DNA of 64,000 nt from a bacterium. GTDB taxonomy: Bacteria; Cyanobacteriota; Vampirovibrionia; Gastranaerophilales; Gastranaerophilaceae. This document shows, piece after piece, positions 17,253-26,600 of the stretch. The notes beneath the pieces were generated by a model. That model saw nothing but the letters and a program-made list of their open reading frames with translations, was not told the DNA's origin and searched no databases. Within the stretch, counting starts at the first letter, position 1. Each line of letters starts with the position of its first letter. The stretch is taken from positions 27,272 to 91,271 of the forward strand of contig JAFUSQ010000060.1 in NCBI GenBank assembly GCA_017467605.1, read 5' to 3'. The translations under genes were made by a program, and so were the position numbers.

Positions 17253-18542
17253 CTACAATACTATCGGCCAATAAAAATCAACAAGATATGATGCAGCATC
17301 AAACGGGTGTGATAAAAATTTTAACTCTTTTGTTTGTTTAATTTGGGTATAGGTCGGAATATCAATTTTTGAAGAACCTTCAATATATCTAAGATTATAG
17401 ATGTTATACAAAAGTTTTTCACATTTTGGGGAAATGTATAAATTTATTTCTCCGTCAGCATTTTTTACCTTTGCGTTAAATGCCGCAATTCTGTTTTTTA
17501 TCGGAGGGTTAAATGATTTTATTTTAATCTCAACATCATACCCGTAGGCTTCAAGTTTACGCTTTATTATGACGTAATTCGTATATTCGCTCGTGCAGCT
17601 TCTGTTATCTCCTGATGCATCACCATTGATAATAACTTTCCCTTTATGGTCAGGATAACGATTATGAAATTCTTCGCAAGTTTTTGCAGTCGTTGTATTT
17701 TCTAAAACCAATTCATCAAAATAAAAAACTTTATCCTCAGTTTTATGCGCCAGCACCCAGGCCATAGGATCTACGTTGAAATCGCAGCTTATATGAACAT
17801 CTAAATCTTTCTGATATGTAATATCCCGAACATTTTCGTCAGTAAAATCTTTCACTACAAGATTTGTATTATAATTTCCGATTTGCCCCAAAACAAAAAT
17901 ATCATAGTAATCTTTATCATATAACTTTTTCAGTTCATCACAAAACCCTTGAGGTAAGTATATGTTTTGAGTGGTTGGAGCACAAATCAAACGATAATTA
18001 GGAGCTGATTTTTTATAAAAAGTTTCATAAATCCAACCTTTTTGAATTTCCGGATTTGTATGACCAAAAATCCTGTAAGTAAAGTTATACCAGCAGGCAC
18101 GCTTTTTTTGACGCATTCTTGCCAGAAGCATTTTGAATGTATCATAAGGAATATCAGACATTTCTTCAATTTCAACAAAACCTAAATTGAGAGATTTTAA
18201 TTTATTTGGCTCATCAAAATGTCTAAATAAAATTTGTGAACCGTTTTTAAATATTAATTTTTGTTCAGAACTAATCCACTTATAGTCTTTCCCCTCGAGA
18301 AACCCCATATTTTCAAGATGCTCATAATAAGTTTTTAAGGTAGTATCTCTTACAAGGGTATATGTTTGAGCTCCAACAAGTCCGATTATTCCGGGGAATT
18401 TTAATGCAAGAAGAATACCCAGCAGGGCTCCGGCAAAAGTTTTGCCGGAACCATACCCGCCCTGGTATACTGCGACGTCCAGGGAATAACTGTGAGGAAT
18501 TTCTAAGAATTCTCGTTGTGCATTCAGTAATTTGTATTTCAT
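17253..18542 (-). CDS. Phage terminase large subunit (packaging ATPase-nuclease)
   Basis: TerL drives genome packaging into procapsids and cuts the DNA. The 429-aa protein has an N-terminal ATPase with Walker A GGYGSGKTFAG (residues ~28-38), an adenine-motif region, Walker B LGFVEIEEMSDI and a coupling region. The C-terminal RNase H-like nuclease shows CDFNVDPMAW, with the first acidic residue, and VIINGDASGD, with the second. Both catalytic parts appear complete. It lies 12 bases after the portal gene, near the end of the operon rather than the beginning, which is atypical. Confidence 0.92.
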   Translation of the reverse strand: MKYKLLNAQREFLEIPHSYSLDVAVYQGGYGSGKTFAGALLGILLALKFPGIIGLVGAQTYTLVRDTTLKTYYEHLENMGFLEGKDYKWISSEQKLIFKNGSQILFRHFDEPNKLKSLNLGFVEIEEMSDIPYDTFKMLLARMRQKKRACWYNFTYRIFGHTNPEIQKGWIYETFYKKSAPNYRLICAPTTQNIYLPQGFCDELKKLYDKDYYDIFVLGQIGNYNTNLVVKDFTDENVRDITYQKDLDVHISCDFNVDPMAWVLAHKTEDKVFYFDELVLENTTTAKTCEEFHNRYPDHKGKVIINGDASGDNRSCTSEYTNYVIIKRKLEAYGYDVEIKIKSFNPPIKNRIAAFNAKVKNADGEINLYISPKCEKLLYNIYNLRYIEGSSKIDIPTYTQIKQTKELKFLSHPFDAASYLVDFYWPIVL

Positions 18543-18554
18543 TTCTAACTCTCT

Positions 18555-20213
18555 TTAAAGATTTTCACTATTATTTTCAGAAGTTAAAAAATTGTTTGCA
18601 TTTTCAATGCCGTATTGCTCCATTGCGAATTTGAAGCATTCAAGCCAATCAATACGTTTAGCTACAACATCTATTTGAGTAAACGATTGAATTAAATCAA
18701 ATAATTCTTTCATTCGACTTTTTCTCTCAAATCCTGCTTTTCTGTCACCATAACGATAGATATAATTTGAATTTCTTACCTTATCATCTATTTCAACAAG
18801 AAAAATACGTCCCCTATCATTTGCAAGAATAGCCTGCTTACCTAATTTGAAATTTGAAATAATTTCAGCAGTTTTTTCTACCATAGGAACAATAACTTTT
18901 CTGTTTATTGCTTCTAAAATCATATTCAATCGAGCTTCTTGACCACTTACGGAGTAATTTATTTCTGTTGCTGTTCTATCAAAATTTTGAATATTTCCTG
19001 TCATATTTTTGAAAATACCGGTTGCACTTTCGATTGTAGATTTAAAGTAATTTAAGAAATCCCACCCCTGCATTGCTTTATCAAATGAAATAGGAGCAGG
19101 AGGATTTGTCATAAGAGAGGCATCATATTCTATAATTTTCCCCGGTCTGACATCTTGCTCACCTTTAAAACAACCTTTCGGTGCTAAATATGGAGGATTC
19201 ATCATCAATGCCAATGCATCTAACTGTTTGTTTAAAATAGTTGAGGAAATATTGTTTAAAATTAGTGCTACTCTGAGAGGTGAAATTCCGCGTCCTGTTG
19301 CCGGACATTCAATAATATTTGCGTGAATAAAAGGATTTATAACAAACGGATTATCTTCACAACGGATTAAGACATTTCTGCCCGCAACAACAATAAGCTT
19401 ATTTTTTAATATTTCACCGCTTGGTAACTCAATATCACCCCAGTATTCCAATACTTCAAGCTTGTTTTCATAAGTCCCTAATTGATTTTTTTTTGATTTC
19501 TTTGCCAACACTCCTTTCAACATTTCCAATTTTTCTGCATTCAATAAATTGTTTGATTTATTAGATTTTATTTCATCAAATGTTTGATAAGTTCTGTAAA
19601 TTTTCGCACAGGAATCCCAATTTCCGGCTTCAGTTCTATCAAAAACAAAATCTTCATAATTGATAAATTTAACCTTCGCATTGTCATAAATTACTTTATC
19701 TTCAACAACAAAAGCCCCTTCAATATCTTTTTCAACCTGTTCTTTCAAAGAAACTGCTCTTCTTGTTTTACGGGTTTTAGTTTCCCATCCGACAAAAAGC
19801 GTAACTTCTCCTGTTTCTACAACAGAATCAATAATTTTTTCCATTTCATTTTCAATCTTCATGGCTTCAAAAGTATTAACAAGCATTGCTTTTTGTTTAT
19901 TTGCAAATTTCTGAGTTTCAAAATCAGTTCCCTCAACATCAAACATACCATCAGGGTGTGAATACAAATTTTGAACCAAATGAGACTTTAATGTTTGAGC
20001 CAGCTCATAAATATCAGGTAATTGAATTCGACAATCCCAAGCGTTAACTTTTGGGATATCAGCATCATAGATTGAATATTTTACAAGCCTGTTATCAGAT
20101 AACTGAGAACTTCTTGCATCATCATAGTAATCATATTTTTGAATTATGTTATTAAGAAGATATTGTTCTTCAACATAACCTAGTTTTTGTTTGTCCGTAA
20201 TTATATTTTCCAT
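18555..20213 (-). CDS. Phage portal protein
   Basis: The 552-aa protein resembles portals of short-tailed phages: an N-terminal wing region, a central stem/crown region with PATGRGISPLRVALILNNISSTILNKQLDALALMMNPP, and downstream GWDFLNYFKSTIESATGIFKNMTGN. A C-terminal helical region follows. Portals form the dodecameric ring through which DNA is packaged and ejected. It is directly upstream of the large terminase gene and starts after GAGGTAAAT. Confidence 0.85.
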   Translation of the reverse strand: MENIITDKQKLGYVEEQYLLNNIIQKYDYYDDARSSQLSDNRLVKYSIYDADIPKVNAWDCRIQLPDIYELAQTLKSHLVQNLYSHPDGMFDVEGTDFETQKFANKQKAMLVNTFEAMKIENEMEKIIDSVVETGEVTLFVGWETKTRKTRRAVSLKEQVEKDIEGAFVVEDKVIYDNAKVKFINYEDFVFDRTEAGNWDSCAKIYRTYQTFDEIKSNKSNNLLNAEKLEMLKGVLAKKSKKNQLGTYENKLEVLEYWGDIELPSGEILKNKLIVVAGRNVLIRCEDNPFVINPFIHANIIECPATGRGISPLRVALILNNISSTILNKQLDALALMMNPPYLAPKGCFKGEQDVRPGKIIEYDASLMTNPPAPISFDKAMQGWDFLNYFKSTIESATGIFKNMTGNIQNFDRTATEINYSVSGQEARLNMILEAINRKVIVPMVEKTAEIISNFKLGKQAILANDRGRIFLVEIDDKVRNSNYIYRYGDRKAGFERKSRMKELFDLIQSFTQIDVVAKRIDWLECFKFAMEQYGIENANNFLTSENNSENL

Positions 20214-20223
20214 ATTTACCTCG

Positions 20224-20736
20224 TTAATCTTTGTAATAATAATTTCTGTACAATGCGTACACTTCTATATCCTGCATTTTTCCAAAACGTAATGTTTCAT
20301 TTTTTAATAGAGATTCATAAACAAATCCGGTATCTTTTAAAATTTTTCTTACCCTGAAGTTGTCAGGATAGATTTGTGCCTTGATTTTGTGCAAACCTAA
20401 TTCATCAAAACACTTTTTAAAGAAAAACTTTGCACTAAAACGGATAAAATTACCCCAAGCCTTTTTATCAAAACATACTGTCAATTCTGCACTGTATAAA
20501 TCTTTCTCGTTACCGATGAAATTATCCAGATACGCAAAACCCATAAAATTATCCTTATTATCCGAGACAACCCAAAAGAAATGAGTTTGATAAAGTAATT
20601 TATTTAAACAATCGCCAGTGAGAAAAAAGTCGTCTAACAGATATTTGGAATATTTATCAAAGCATTTTTTGATATCGGGGAGAAAGTGCAAAGTCAGTAG
20701 AGGATTTTCATCTGAAAGTTTTATAAAATTAAACAT
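20224..20736 (-). CDS. GNAT-like acetyltransferase in phage module
   Basis: The 170-aa protein looks like a GCN5-related N-acetyltransferase: a central strand with FFWVVSDNKDNFMGFAYLDN, then AELTVCFDKKAWGNFIRFSAKFFFKKCFDELGLHKIKAQIYPDNFRVRKILKDTGFVYE, the pattern of motif A/B with the 'N-x-R-x-x-K-x-L-x-x-x-G-F' signature. The P-loop (Q/R-x-x-G-x-G/A) is poorly conserved, here KAWGNF. Such genes occur in phage head operons with unknown targets. It lies 10 bases from the portal gene. Confidence 0.65.
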   Translation of the reverse strand: MFNFIKLSDENPLLTLHFLPDIKKCFDKYSKYLLDDFFLTGDCLNKLLYQTHFFWVVSDNKDNFMGFAYLDNFIGNEKDLYSAELTVCFDKKAWGNFIRFSAKFFFKKCFDELGLHKIKAQIYPDNFRVRKILKDTGFVYESLLKNETLRFGKMQDIEVYALYRNYYYKD

Positions 20737-20742
20737 TTTTGT

Positions 20743-21096
20743 CTAAATCCTGACTTTTACAAATTTTACATAACTATTCCCGCTGACAAAAGAGTCTGTT
20801 TCGCCTGCTAATAGTTTTATTCTGTCAGAATTCTGAATACCAAGATACCCTTCTGCCTGAAGCCCGTTTATATAGGATTTTGTCTTGCTGTCTTTGTTAA
20901 TAACTTCAAATGTAGCTGCTTTTGAAAAAAGTTTATCATTAGGTACTTCCTTTATTTCAGTAATAAACTTTTTGTCAGAATTTGAAGAAGATTTTTCTAA
21001 TTCAGCATTAAATTCCTGTTCAATTTTTGCTTTAACCATTTTTTCGTATTCTTCTCCATTTAGGAGTATTTGTTCTATATCTTTATTTTCTTTCAT
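20743..21096 (-). CDS. Small hypothetical phage-module protein
   Basis: The ~117-aa protein starts at ATG 21096 after AAAGG; ATG 21114 is an alternative. The N-terminal half is acidic, helical and coiled-coil-like. The C-terminal half is beta-rich (KAATFEVINKDSKTKSYINGLQAEGYLGIQNSDRIKLLAGE). Its position between the small terminase and the portal suggests a packaging or head-completion role, but no family is recognised. Confidence 0.55.
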   Translation of the reverse strand: MKENKDIEQILLNGEEYEKMVKAKIEQEFNAELEKSSSNSDKKFITEIKEVPNDKLFSKAATFEVINKDSKTKSYINGLQAEGYLGIQNSDRIKLLAGETDSFVSGNSYVKFVKVRI

Positions 21097-21117
21097 AAAA
21101 TCTTTACCTTTCATGCA

Positions 21118-21552
21118 TTAAATTTTTTCGTCATCAAGATTCGCAATAGTAATAATTTTAGCTTCATGATATTCTTCTTCACTCTGTTGATTAGTAAAAC
21201 CTAAGTATTTACATAAAGCTTCCAGAGCTTTAAGACCCGCCGAAGAATCTCTTAACTTTTTCTTGCCGGTATAATTACCTTCTTTATCTAAAATATCTTC
21301 TTGTTCTAAAGAGAATTCAGCGATTTGTAAAAGTTTTTGTATAACGTAGCCTTTTTGAACACTTAAAGAATCAATCTGGGACTTTAACTGAGTTTTAATT
21401 TCTTGAACAATATAATCTTTTTTTAATAATTCTGCAGAAAAATTTTTTAAATCTTTGCATTTATAACCTGATTTTTTTGCGGAAGCTTCACCGTCAAGTG
21501 TCCTTATATACTCTGTTACGAACCTTTTTTGTTGTTGTGTTATTTGTTTCAT
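21118..21552 (-). CDS. Phage terminase small subunit
   Basis: The 144-aa protein begins MKQITQQQKRFVTEYIRTLDGEASAKKSGYKCKD, the typical N-terminal HTH of small terminases ('qqkrFveeYl...nateAakrAGY'), followed by the helical oligomerisation region and a LGF-containing C-terminus. TerS recognises the packaging site and recruits TerL. A 128-base gap upstream (21553-21680) may contain an internal promoter. Confidence 0.85.
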   Translation of the reverse strand: MKQITQQQKRFVTEYIRTLDGEASAKKSGYKCKDLKNFSAELLKKDYIVQEIKTQLKSQIDSLSVQKGYVIQKLLQIAEFSLEQEDILDKEGNYTGKKKLRDSSAGLKALEALCKYLGFTNQQSEEEYHEAKIITIANLDDEKI

Positions 21553-21680
21553 CTTGTTACATTTCTTATAATAATTTGTATTTTTTGCGAATAATTTGTA
21601 TAATAAACATGCTATTTATATTTCGGCTAGTGTAAATCTTAACAGGGGGGAATGAAAACGACTTCCTGTTTTTTTTGCCC

Positions 21681-22319
21681 TTATCGTCTGAAGATATTTA
21701 CTACCGGAGCATTTAAAACAGATGCCGAAGTCTTTGATTTCAGATTAGACAAAGCTTCTTTATACATGCTCAGCCAATACGAAAATTTGAAATATTGAGG
21801 ATTTGCCTTTAATCTCAAGCATGTTCCATACACCAATAATTGTTCGGCAAAAGGCATAGGAATAAGTGATGTATCATCAGCATTTTCCATATCAGTTTTT
21901 TCTTGACTATTCGCATCAATTACACAATTTTTGGTAAAATAAATTATATCAACAGTCTTTTCTTCATTAAATTTTGGGAACAACAAATTTTGAGCAAGAC
22001 TTGAATATGTACAGGCTTTTGCTTTTCCTGAAACAAAAGGCTCCACGTTATCACAGAAATCATATCTTTGTCCGTCAATAAAAAGATATAATATTCGCCC
22101 GTTCACAGTATTTAAGATTTCTGTCGTATTTGCAGGTAAAGTCAAATTTGTACGTCTTAATAAAAAATTCCAGCCTTCAATATTACAAATTTCCTTATTT
22201 ATAACATTTACAATAGTTTTAATTCTTTTGTGGTCATTTTTTACAAGTTCAGAAAACGCATTCACCTGTCTATAATTCAATTCAAGTAAACATTTATTTA
22301 TAATTTCTAAATAATTCAT
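21681..22319 (-). CDS. Head-to-tail adaptor protein (podovirus type)
   Basis: From ATG 22319 (AAGGAG five bases upstream) the protein is 212 aa. The pattern NYLEIINKCLLELN, a central beta region (NTVNGRILYLFIDGQRYDF) and the C-terminal helical hairpin (PMPFAEQLLVYGTCLRLK ... SMYKEALSNLKSKT) resembles T7 gp11/P22 gp4-type adaptors that join portal and nozzle. I infer the family from layout and context, not from a unique motif. Confidence 0.65.
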   Translation of the reverse strand: MNYLEIINKCLLELNYRQVNAFSELVKNDHKRIKTIVNVINKEICNIEGWNFLLRRTNLTLPANTTEILNTVNGRILYLFIDGQRYDFCDNVEPFVSGKAKACTYSSLAQNLLFPKFNEEKTVDIIYFTKNCVIDANSQEKTDMENADDTSLIPMPFAEQLLVYGTCLRLKANPQYFKFSYWLSMYKEALSNLKSKTSASVLNAPVVNIFRR

Positions 22320-22398
22320 CATATCTCCTTTTTTTGAAATGCCGAACAAGAAATAAAATTTATTCCTTGTCCGGACAAATCATTTGAATTTAACCAAA

Positions 22399-23067
22399 CT
22401 ATTTGATTAAGCCTTGTTTCAACTGTGCCATAATCATTTTTTCATTCTTGGCAAATTCGTCACCACTCATATTGCCGATTTCCTCACGAGTAAAAATCCT
22501 ATCCATTTTATTGTCCGATGGAGCATTTTGAGCATAAGCCGTCAACTTGCTCTTGGCAATCGTGTTCTCGTCATTCAATGATTTCTCGTAAGCTGTTTTC
22601 TTCAAATAGTTTTCAACTGCTGAATTTTCTATAACTTCAACGAGTTTAGCTATTTTGTCTATTTCATCTTTATCCATATCAAATCCTTTAATATAATTCA
22701 GGATTTCACCTCTTGCTTCACCGTCAAAAAATCCCGGACGTTCTTGATTGAACAAAGTCATAGGATCCTGAGCGGCAGCAGGTTCTTGAACAGGTTGAGT
22801 TTGATTATTTTGCATAACAGATTCTTTGTACGCATTAATTTGTTGGGCTTTAGCAACTAATTTTTGTAACAGATATTGTCCTTGATTTTGAGTAATTACA
22901 TTATTTTGTACAAGGTTTCTGACATGTTCAACATCAGCCCCTATTGCTTGTTCAAGCTGGTAAAATACGTCTTTATATTCTAATGAATTTGCCTGTGGAC
23001 TTACGGCAGGCGATGAAACAGCATTGTTTAATTCTTGCGGAAAACTTCCGCCAACATAATTTTGCAT
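22399..23067 (-). CDS. Putative phage scaffolding protein
   Basis: The 222-aa protein is highly helical, Gln/Asn-rich and charged, with a central EILNYIKGFDMDKDEIDKIAKLVEVIE segment and a C-terminus IFTREEIGNMSGDEFAKNE. Such composition and its place in the head-gene cluster fit an internal scaffold. It lies downstream of the capsid gene rather than just upstream, which is unusual, so a different role (such as an internal virion protein) is possible. Confidence 0.5.
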   Translation of the reverse strand: MQNYVGGSFPQELNNAVSSPAVSPQANSLEYKDVFYQLEQAIGADVEHVRNLVQNNVITQNQGQYLLQKLVAKAQQINAYKESVMQNNQTQPVQEPAAAQDPMTLFNQERPGFFDGEARGEILNYIKGFDMDKDEIDKIAKLVEVIENSAVENYLKKTAYEKSLNDENTIAKSKLTAYAQNAPSDNKMDRIFTREEIGNMSGDEFAKNEKMIMAQLKQGLIK

Positions 23068-23072
23068 AAAAT

Positions 23073-23321
23073 TTATACTCCTTCCGATTTTGACAAAGAT
23101 TTCATATAACTAACGGAAATTTCGACTACATCATCTATAAAGCTCGATAGAAAAATTGAAATAATATTCCTTACAAATCCGGAAAACGGAAGATTTTTAA
23201 CAATATATTCAATAGCAAGTTTTTTCTTTTCTTGTCCTGCTCCGGAACCAAGCTCATCTTCTGCAACCAAAACCGCATTCTTTGCCAATTCTTTTATTTG
23301 ATTTTTTATATTTGAAAACAT
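23073..23321 (-). CDS. Putative holin (LLH-like)
   Basis: From ATG 23321 (AGGAG site upstream) the 82-aa protein has an N-terminal helix, then GAGQEKKKLAIEYIVKNLPFSGF and a hydrophobic segment RNIISIFLSSFIDDVVEISVSYM. The 'G-x-EKK-x-A-x-x-Y/F' stretch and terminal acidic-hydrophobic helix resemble LL-H-type phage holins, which permeabilise the membrane for endolysin. It is separated from the amidase by two large genes, so the assignment is tentative. Confidence 0.4.
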   Translation of the reverse strand: MFSNIKNQIKELAKNAVLVAEDELGSGAGQEKKKLAIEYIVKNLPFSGFVRNIISIFLSSFIDDVVEISVSYMKSLSKSEGV

Positions 23322-23394
23322 AATATCTCCTGTTGTTTTAATTGCACTCTCAACCCTAAAATTTATGAATTGAGAGTACAATTATGGAAAAAGA

Positions 23395-24252
23395 CTATTC
23401 TCCGACAGTACAAATCAATTTAGCTAAAGCTTTTGGCTGAACTGCTTTTGCGCCGTATAAATACAAACCTCTAACCAAATCAGAGAAGCTGTCTTTATCT
23501 CTTAAGCTTTCAATTTTAGCAAGCTGAGATGCGAAGGTAATTGCATTATTAGTACCTGCTAAAACGTAGTATTTATCATCAACATCTGTCAAGTTAGTGC
23601 TTACTAATACGTCCATGCCTGCAATTCTGCCGATTGAACCTTCTCTTAAAGTTTCATCAGCAACTTTGTATGCTGAAATAAATTCAGGAGATTGTAATAA
23701 ATAAGCTTCGATAGTCGGATTAATTACAACCCAAGGACGAACACCTGCTTGAACTGCATCAGAATTTTTTAATGCCAATGATAATTTTACAAAATTTTCA
23801 TAAATTGTTGATTTATCAAGTTCAATTGGAGCAGCTTCCGTACCAATTGTATTTGCACTTACAACATTTGTATGCAAACCAAGTAAATATGAATCTTGAA
23901 CTTCTTCAATCGCTTTTTTTGCATTAGCCAAATGAGCTTCCATAATATCAGAATTTGATTGAGCTTGAGAAACATCATCTATTTTGAATGCAAAAAATTT
24001 CTTTTGGTCAATAACCAAATCTTGAGATGTCGGGGTTAAAGTATCATAAGTAATACTGCTTGATGTTAAAGTAGAAACAGAAACTTCTGCAGGTGTAATG
24101 ATTTTAACGGTATCACCTTGATTTTTGATATCGCCTTCCCAATTTCTGTTAACGCATTGAAGCATTACACAATTTTTTTCCAACATTTGATTTAACTTTT
24201 GGCTCCAAATTTGAGGTACAAAAGCTGAATAACCCGGTGTTTGACTTGTCAT
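23395..24252 (-). CDS. Phage major capsid protein
   Basis: The 285-aa protein shows the layout of the HK97-fold coat proteins of the P22-like or 'P22 coat/N4-gp56' kind: AFVPQIWSQKLNQMLEKNCVM at the N-terminus, GDTVKIITPAEVSVSTL (beta domain), FAFKIDDVSQAQSN, RPWVVINPTIEAYLLQSPEF and GSIGRIAGMDVLVSTNL ('G-x-I-G-x-x-x-G-x-x-V-x-x-S-N-L', a highly typical capsid motif), then a C-terminal P-domain. The start has GGGAAAG upstream. Confidence 0.85.
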   Translation of the reverse strand: MTSQTPGYSAFVPQIWSQKLNQMLEKNCVMLQCVNRNWEGDIKNQGDTVKIITPAEVSVSTLTSSSITYDTLTPTSQDLVIDQKKFFAFKIDDVSQAQSNSDIMEAHLANAKKAIEEVQDSYLLGLHTNVVSANTIGTEAAPIELDKSTIYENFVKLSLALKNSDAVQAGVRPWVVINPTIEAYLLQSPEFISAYKVADETLREGSIGRIAGMDVLVSTNLTDVDDKYYVLAGTNNAITFASQLAKIESLRDKDSFSDLVRGLYLYGAKAVQPKALAKLICTVGE

Positions 24253-24309
24253 TTTCTTTCCCTTTCTTGTTTTATTACTGTCAACATTTTATGAGTGGTG
24301 ATTTTTAAA

Positions 24310-25836
24310 TTAATCATCGTTATATATTTCTCTGAATTGGAGTCCGATAATTGCACAGTTTTCGGTAATATCAGAGCCTTCGATACATAATTGAATTGAA
24401 TAATTACTTCCGCAAATCTCGGCTTTTTCCACAGTATTTGTTGAAATAGGCCATACAGGAACTTCATTATTTTCTGTTGCCCAACAACTTAAGACATCAT
24501 CATCAGAACTATCATCAGATGCCCAGACAAAATGGCTTAAATGTTTTGCATAAATCAATTCATAATCATCACAGTATTCACTGTCATAATCTTTATAAAC
24601 AGAAAACTTAAACTTGTTATCGTGAATATCATCAAGTACAAAATAAAATTCATCAACCAATTTTCTGTGAAGAACATTTCCCAAGGACAAAAATGGGGAT
24701 TTCCACATAAAATCTATTGCCTGTCCGTCAAATGTTTGTCCGTAATCTTCACGATAAATTTTCCCGTTGCTATCGGCAGATACTACATAAGTATCAAATG
24801 CACAAGCAGTTGTAATATTTTGAGGGACAACACGCTTATACCAAGCGTAATTAAGATAATCGTTAATCCAAATTGTATGGTAGTATTCATCATCAAAATA
24901 TGGAAAAAAATACCATACTTGATGCTTTTCGGGATAATGAACAACAAATGAATTTTTTATTCTTGAAATATCAAATTGTTCAAATTCTTTTTTTATATTC
25001 AAAGAAATTTCAGACCCTAAACGAATTTGGTTCAATTCTCCAACTTGTTCGAGAGCATAAATACCGTTACTTAAGAAAAACTGTTTGTTATCAACATTTG
25101 CAATTGCACCTCTGGCAAATGCACCTTTATCCGCAAATAAAGTAATTGCAAAATCATTCGGATTAGAACCGGAAAGCAAATATACTCTTTCTTTTTTATA
25201 AACGGCAAGATAATCCTTATAATTATTCATTGTTACAATCTCAGCAGTATCGGTATGAAAATCGTTAATATATCCGGCATCATCTTGAGTTGTAAAATCG
25301 TTATAAGTACCAAGAGCGGAATAATATATTGTAGAATTTTTGGAACACCACAAGCGACCTTTATAAATAGCTATACTGTCAGGATAAACAGGATTATTAT
25401 CTGAATCGTTTAGATTACAAAGTTCTACATCATAATTTGCATTATTTTTGATATAAAACATTTCGTCGGATTCAGTTGCAACAACCATACCGTACAAAAA
25501 CGGGGTCATAATAACATTAGTTCCTGAAATCGTTTTATCTAATAAAATCAACTCCTCATCAGATTTGGAATAAATATAAATTTTTCCTGAAACAGTTGTT
25601 ATAACAAGTTTATACTTTCCTTGAGCTTCCATCGAACACATTGCAGTAATTTCTTCTTCCTCAGGAAGTTCCACTAATAATGTATTACCTTTTTGTTTAA
25701 TTATCCCTTTGTTATTGTATAACTCAACATTTTTAGAATCTGCCCAACAAATGACTCGAGGATTGATTCCGAGTTCGGTTTTTGTTGTAGCCTGATTAAT
25801 TCCGCCTGATAAGTCAAAGTAATTAACATCTGCCAT
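24310..25836 (-). CDS. Tail nozzle / packaged-DNA stabilisation-like protein (P22 gp10-like)
   Basis: The 508-aa protein begins MADVNYFDLSGGINQATTK, a start seen in phage 'stabilisation' proteins, and then has repeated beta-propeller-like blades (KLVITTVSGKIYIYSK, YKGRLWCSKNSTIYYSALG, NYKDYLAVYKKERVYLLSG, DKQFFLSNGIYALE). In P22 the corresponding protein seals the tail channel after packaging. No needle or tailspike gene follows. It sits between the amidase and capsid genes. Confidence 0.7.
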   Translation of the reverse strand: MADVNYFDLSGGINQATTKTELGINPRVICWADSKNVELYNNKGIIKQKGNTLLVELPEEEEITAMCSMEAQGKYKLVITTVSGKIYIYSKSDEELILLDKTISGTNVIMTPFLYGMVVATESDEMFYIKNNANYDVELCNLNDSDNNPVYPDSIAIYKGRLWCSKNSTIYYSALGTYNDFTTQDDAGYINDFHTDTAEIVTMNNYKDYLAVYKKERVYLLSGSNPNDFAITLFADKGAFARGAIANVDNKQFFLSNGIYALEQVGELNQIRLGSEISLNIKKEFEQFDISRIKNSFVVHYPEKHQVWYFFPYFDDEYYHTIWINDYLNYAWYKRVVPQNITTACAFDTYVVSADSNGKIYREDYGQTFDGQAIDFMWKSPFLSLGNVLHRKLVDEFYFVLDDIHDNKFKFSVYKDYDSEYCDDYELIYAKHLSHFVWASDDSSDDDVLSCWATENNEVPVWPISTNTVEKAEICGSNYSIQLCIEGSDITENCAIIGLQFREIYNDD

Positions 25837-25848
25837 AAATTTAACCCC

Positions 25849-26340
25849 TTATAAATTTTCTTTGTACCAACGAACTTTTGAACGTATAAAACTTCCCGCT
25901 TCATTCTTCCCAACCCAGGAATATGGTGGGATAAAAGTTATATCAATTTTTCCAAAACTTGATGTTTTGACATTTGCCTGCCCGAATTCATAATGAGTAA
26001 GAACAGTATCTTTAGTGATTTCCAAATTGTATTTTTTACACAACTCAGCTACAAATTTCATACAAGCTTCAAACTGAATTTTTGTAATCGGATAATCTCC
26101 GTGAAACGATGGAGAACGATAGCCGCACATACCGCAAAGGCATACACCAACAGAGCCGGTATTTCCTCCTCCTGTGTGCGGGGCATATTTACCGTCTGAA
26201 CAGTTGTCGTTATCCTCAGGTTTATAAAATCCTGTATGAATATTCCCTTCTGCATCAATCAGATAATGATAATACTGTTTTTCAAAATTACTCGGGTAAT
26301 ATTTGCCTGCGCTCCAATGCAAAATTATTCTTCTAACCAT
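25849..26340 (-). CDS. N-acetylmuramoyl-L-alanine amidase (Amidase_2/PGRP type), endolysin candidate
   Basis: The 163-aa protein is a single amidase domain without signal peptide. IILHWSAG supplies the first zinc His, YYHYLIDAEGNIHTG the conserved substrate-groove region, and VLTHYEFGQ the second His. It would cleave the amide between MurNAc and the stem peptide. The absence of a signal peptide fits a holin-released endolysin. It is the second gene of the operon, close behind the LuxR-type regulator (8 bases). Confidence 0.85.
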   Translation of the reverse strand: MVRRIILHWSAGKYYPSNFEKQYYHYLIDAEGNIHTGFYKPEDNDNCSDGKYAPHTGGGNTGSVGVCLCGMCGYRSPSFHGDYPITKIQFEACMKFVAELCKKYNLEITKDTVLTHYEFGQANVKTSSFGKIDITFIPPYSWVGKNEAGSFIRSKVRWYKENL

Positions 26341-26347
26341 AAATACC

Positions 26348-26551
26348 TCATATCATTTTCAAATTTGGGTGAGCCTGCATGTATATAGCCACAGCATTTG
26401 CACGATTTCTTGCATTTAATTTGGAAAATATTGAGTATATATGTGTTTGTACGGTTCTTGATGACATTTGCAGTTTATATGAAATTTCTTTATCAGAGTA
26501 ACCGCGAGCTATTAAAGTTAATATTTCAAGCTTTCTTGGAGATAGCTTCAT
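26348..26551 (-). CDS. LuxR/GerE-type HTH regulator, first gene of phage module
   Basis: From ATG 26551 (AAGGGG upstream) the protein is 67 aa and consists only of a GerE-type DNA-binding domain: LSPRKLEILTLIARGYSDKEISYKLQMSSRTVQTHIYSIFSKLNARNRANAVAIYM. There is no receiver or ligand-binding domain, like other stand-alone GerE regulators. A perfect 20-bp palindrome 50 bases upstream is a likely operator. It probably controls the whole downstream packaging/lysis operon. Confidence 0.85.
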   Translation of the reverse strand: MKLSPRKLEILTLIARGYSDKEISYKLQMSSRTVQTHIYSIFSKLNARNRANAVAIYMQAHPNLKMI

Positions 26552-26600
26552 TAAAATGCCCCTTCTAGTCAAGCAATCTGGTTTTATATTTTCATGTTAG

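Larger units (their letters stand above)
16980..26551 (-). mobile_element. Compact phage morphogenesis module (P22/T7-like head genes), possibly domesticated
   Basis: Thirteen same-strand genes in 9.6 kb encode, in order of transcription: LuxR-type regulator, amidase, nozzle-like protein, capsid, holin-like, scaffold-like, head-tail adaptor, small terminase, unknown, acetyltransferase, portal, large terminase and a small membrane protein. No integrase, replication, CI/Cro switch, tail fibre or needle gene is present, and all frames look intact. No direct repeats suggesting attachment sites were seen at the edges. Genes for packaging come after those for the capsid, the reverse of the usual order. 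Confidence 0.75.

Noticed and set aside
21639..21672. Plus-strand terminator-like hairpin (AACAGG...CCTGTT then T-run) inside the minus-strand phage operon
   Set aside because: The stem is only 6 bp with a long loop, and there is no plus-strand gene to terminate.
16865..26572. Attachment-site repeats flanking the phage module
   Set aside because: The MITE-like copy at the left edge also occurs at two sites outside the module and not at the right edge, so it is not a flanking duplication.
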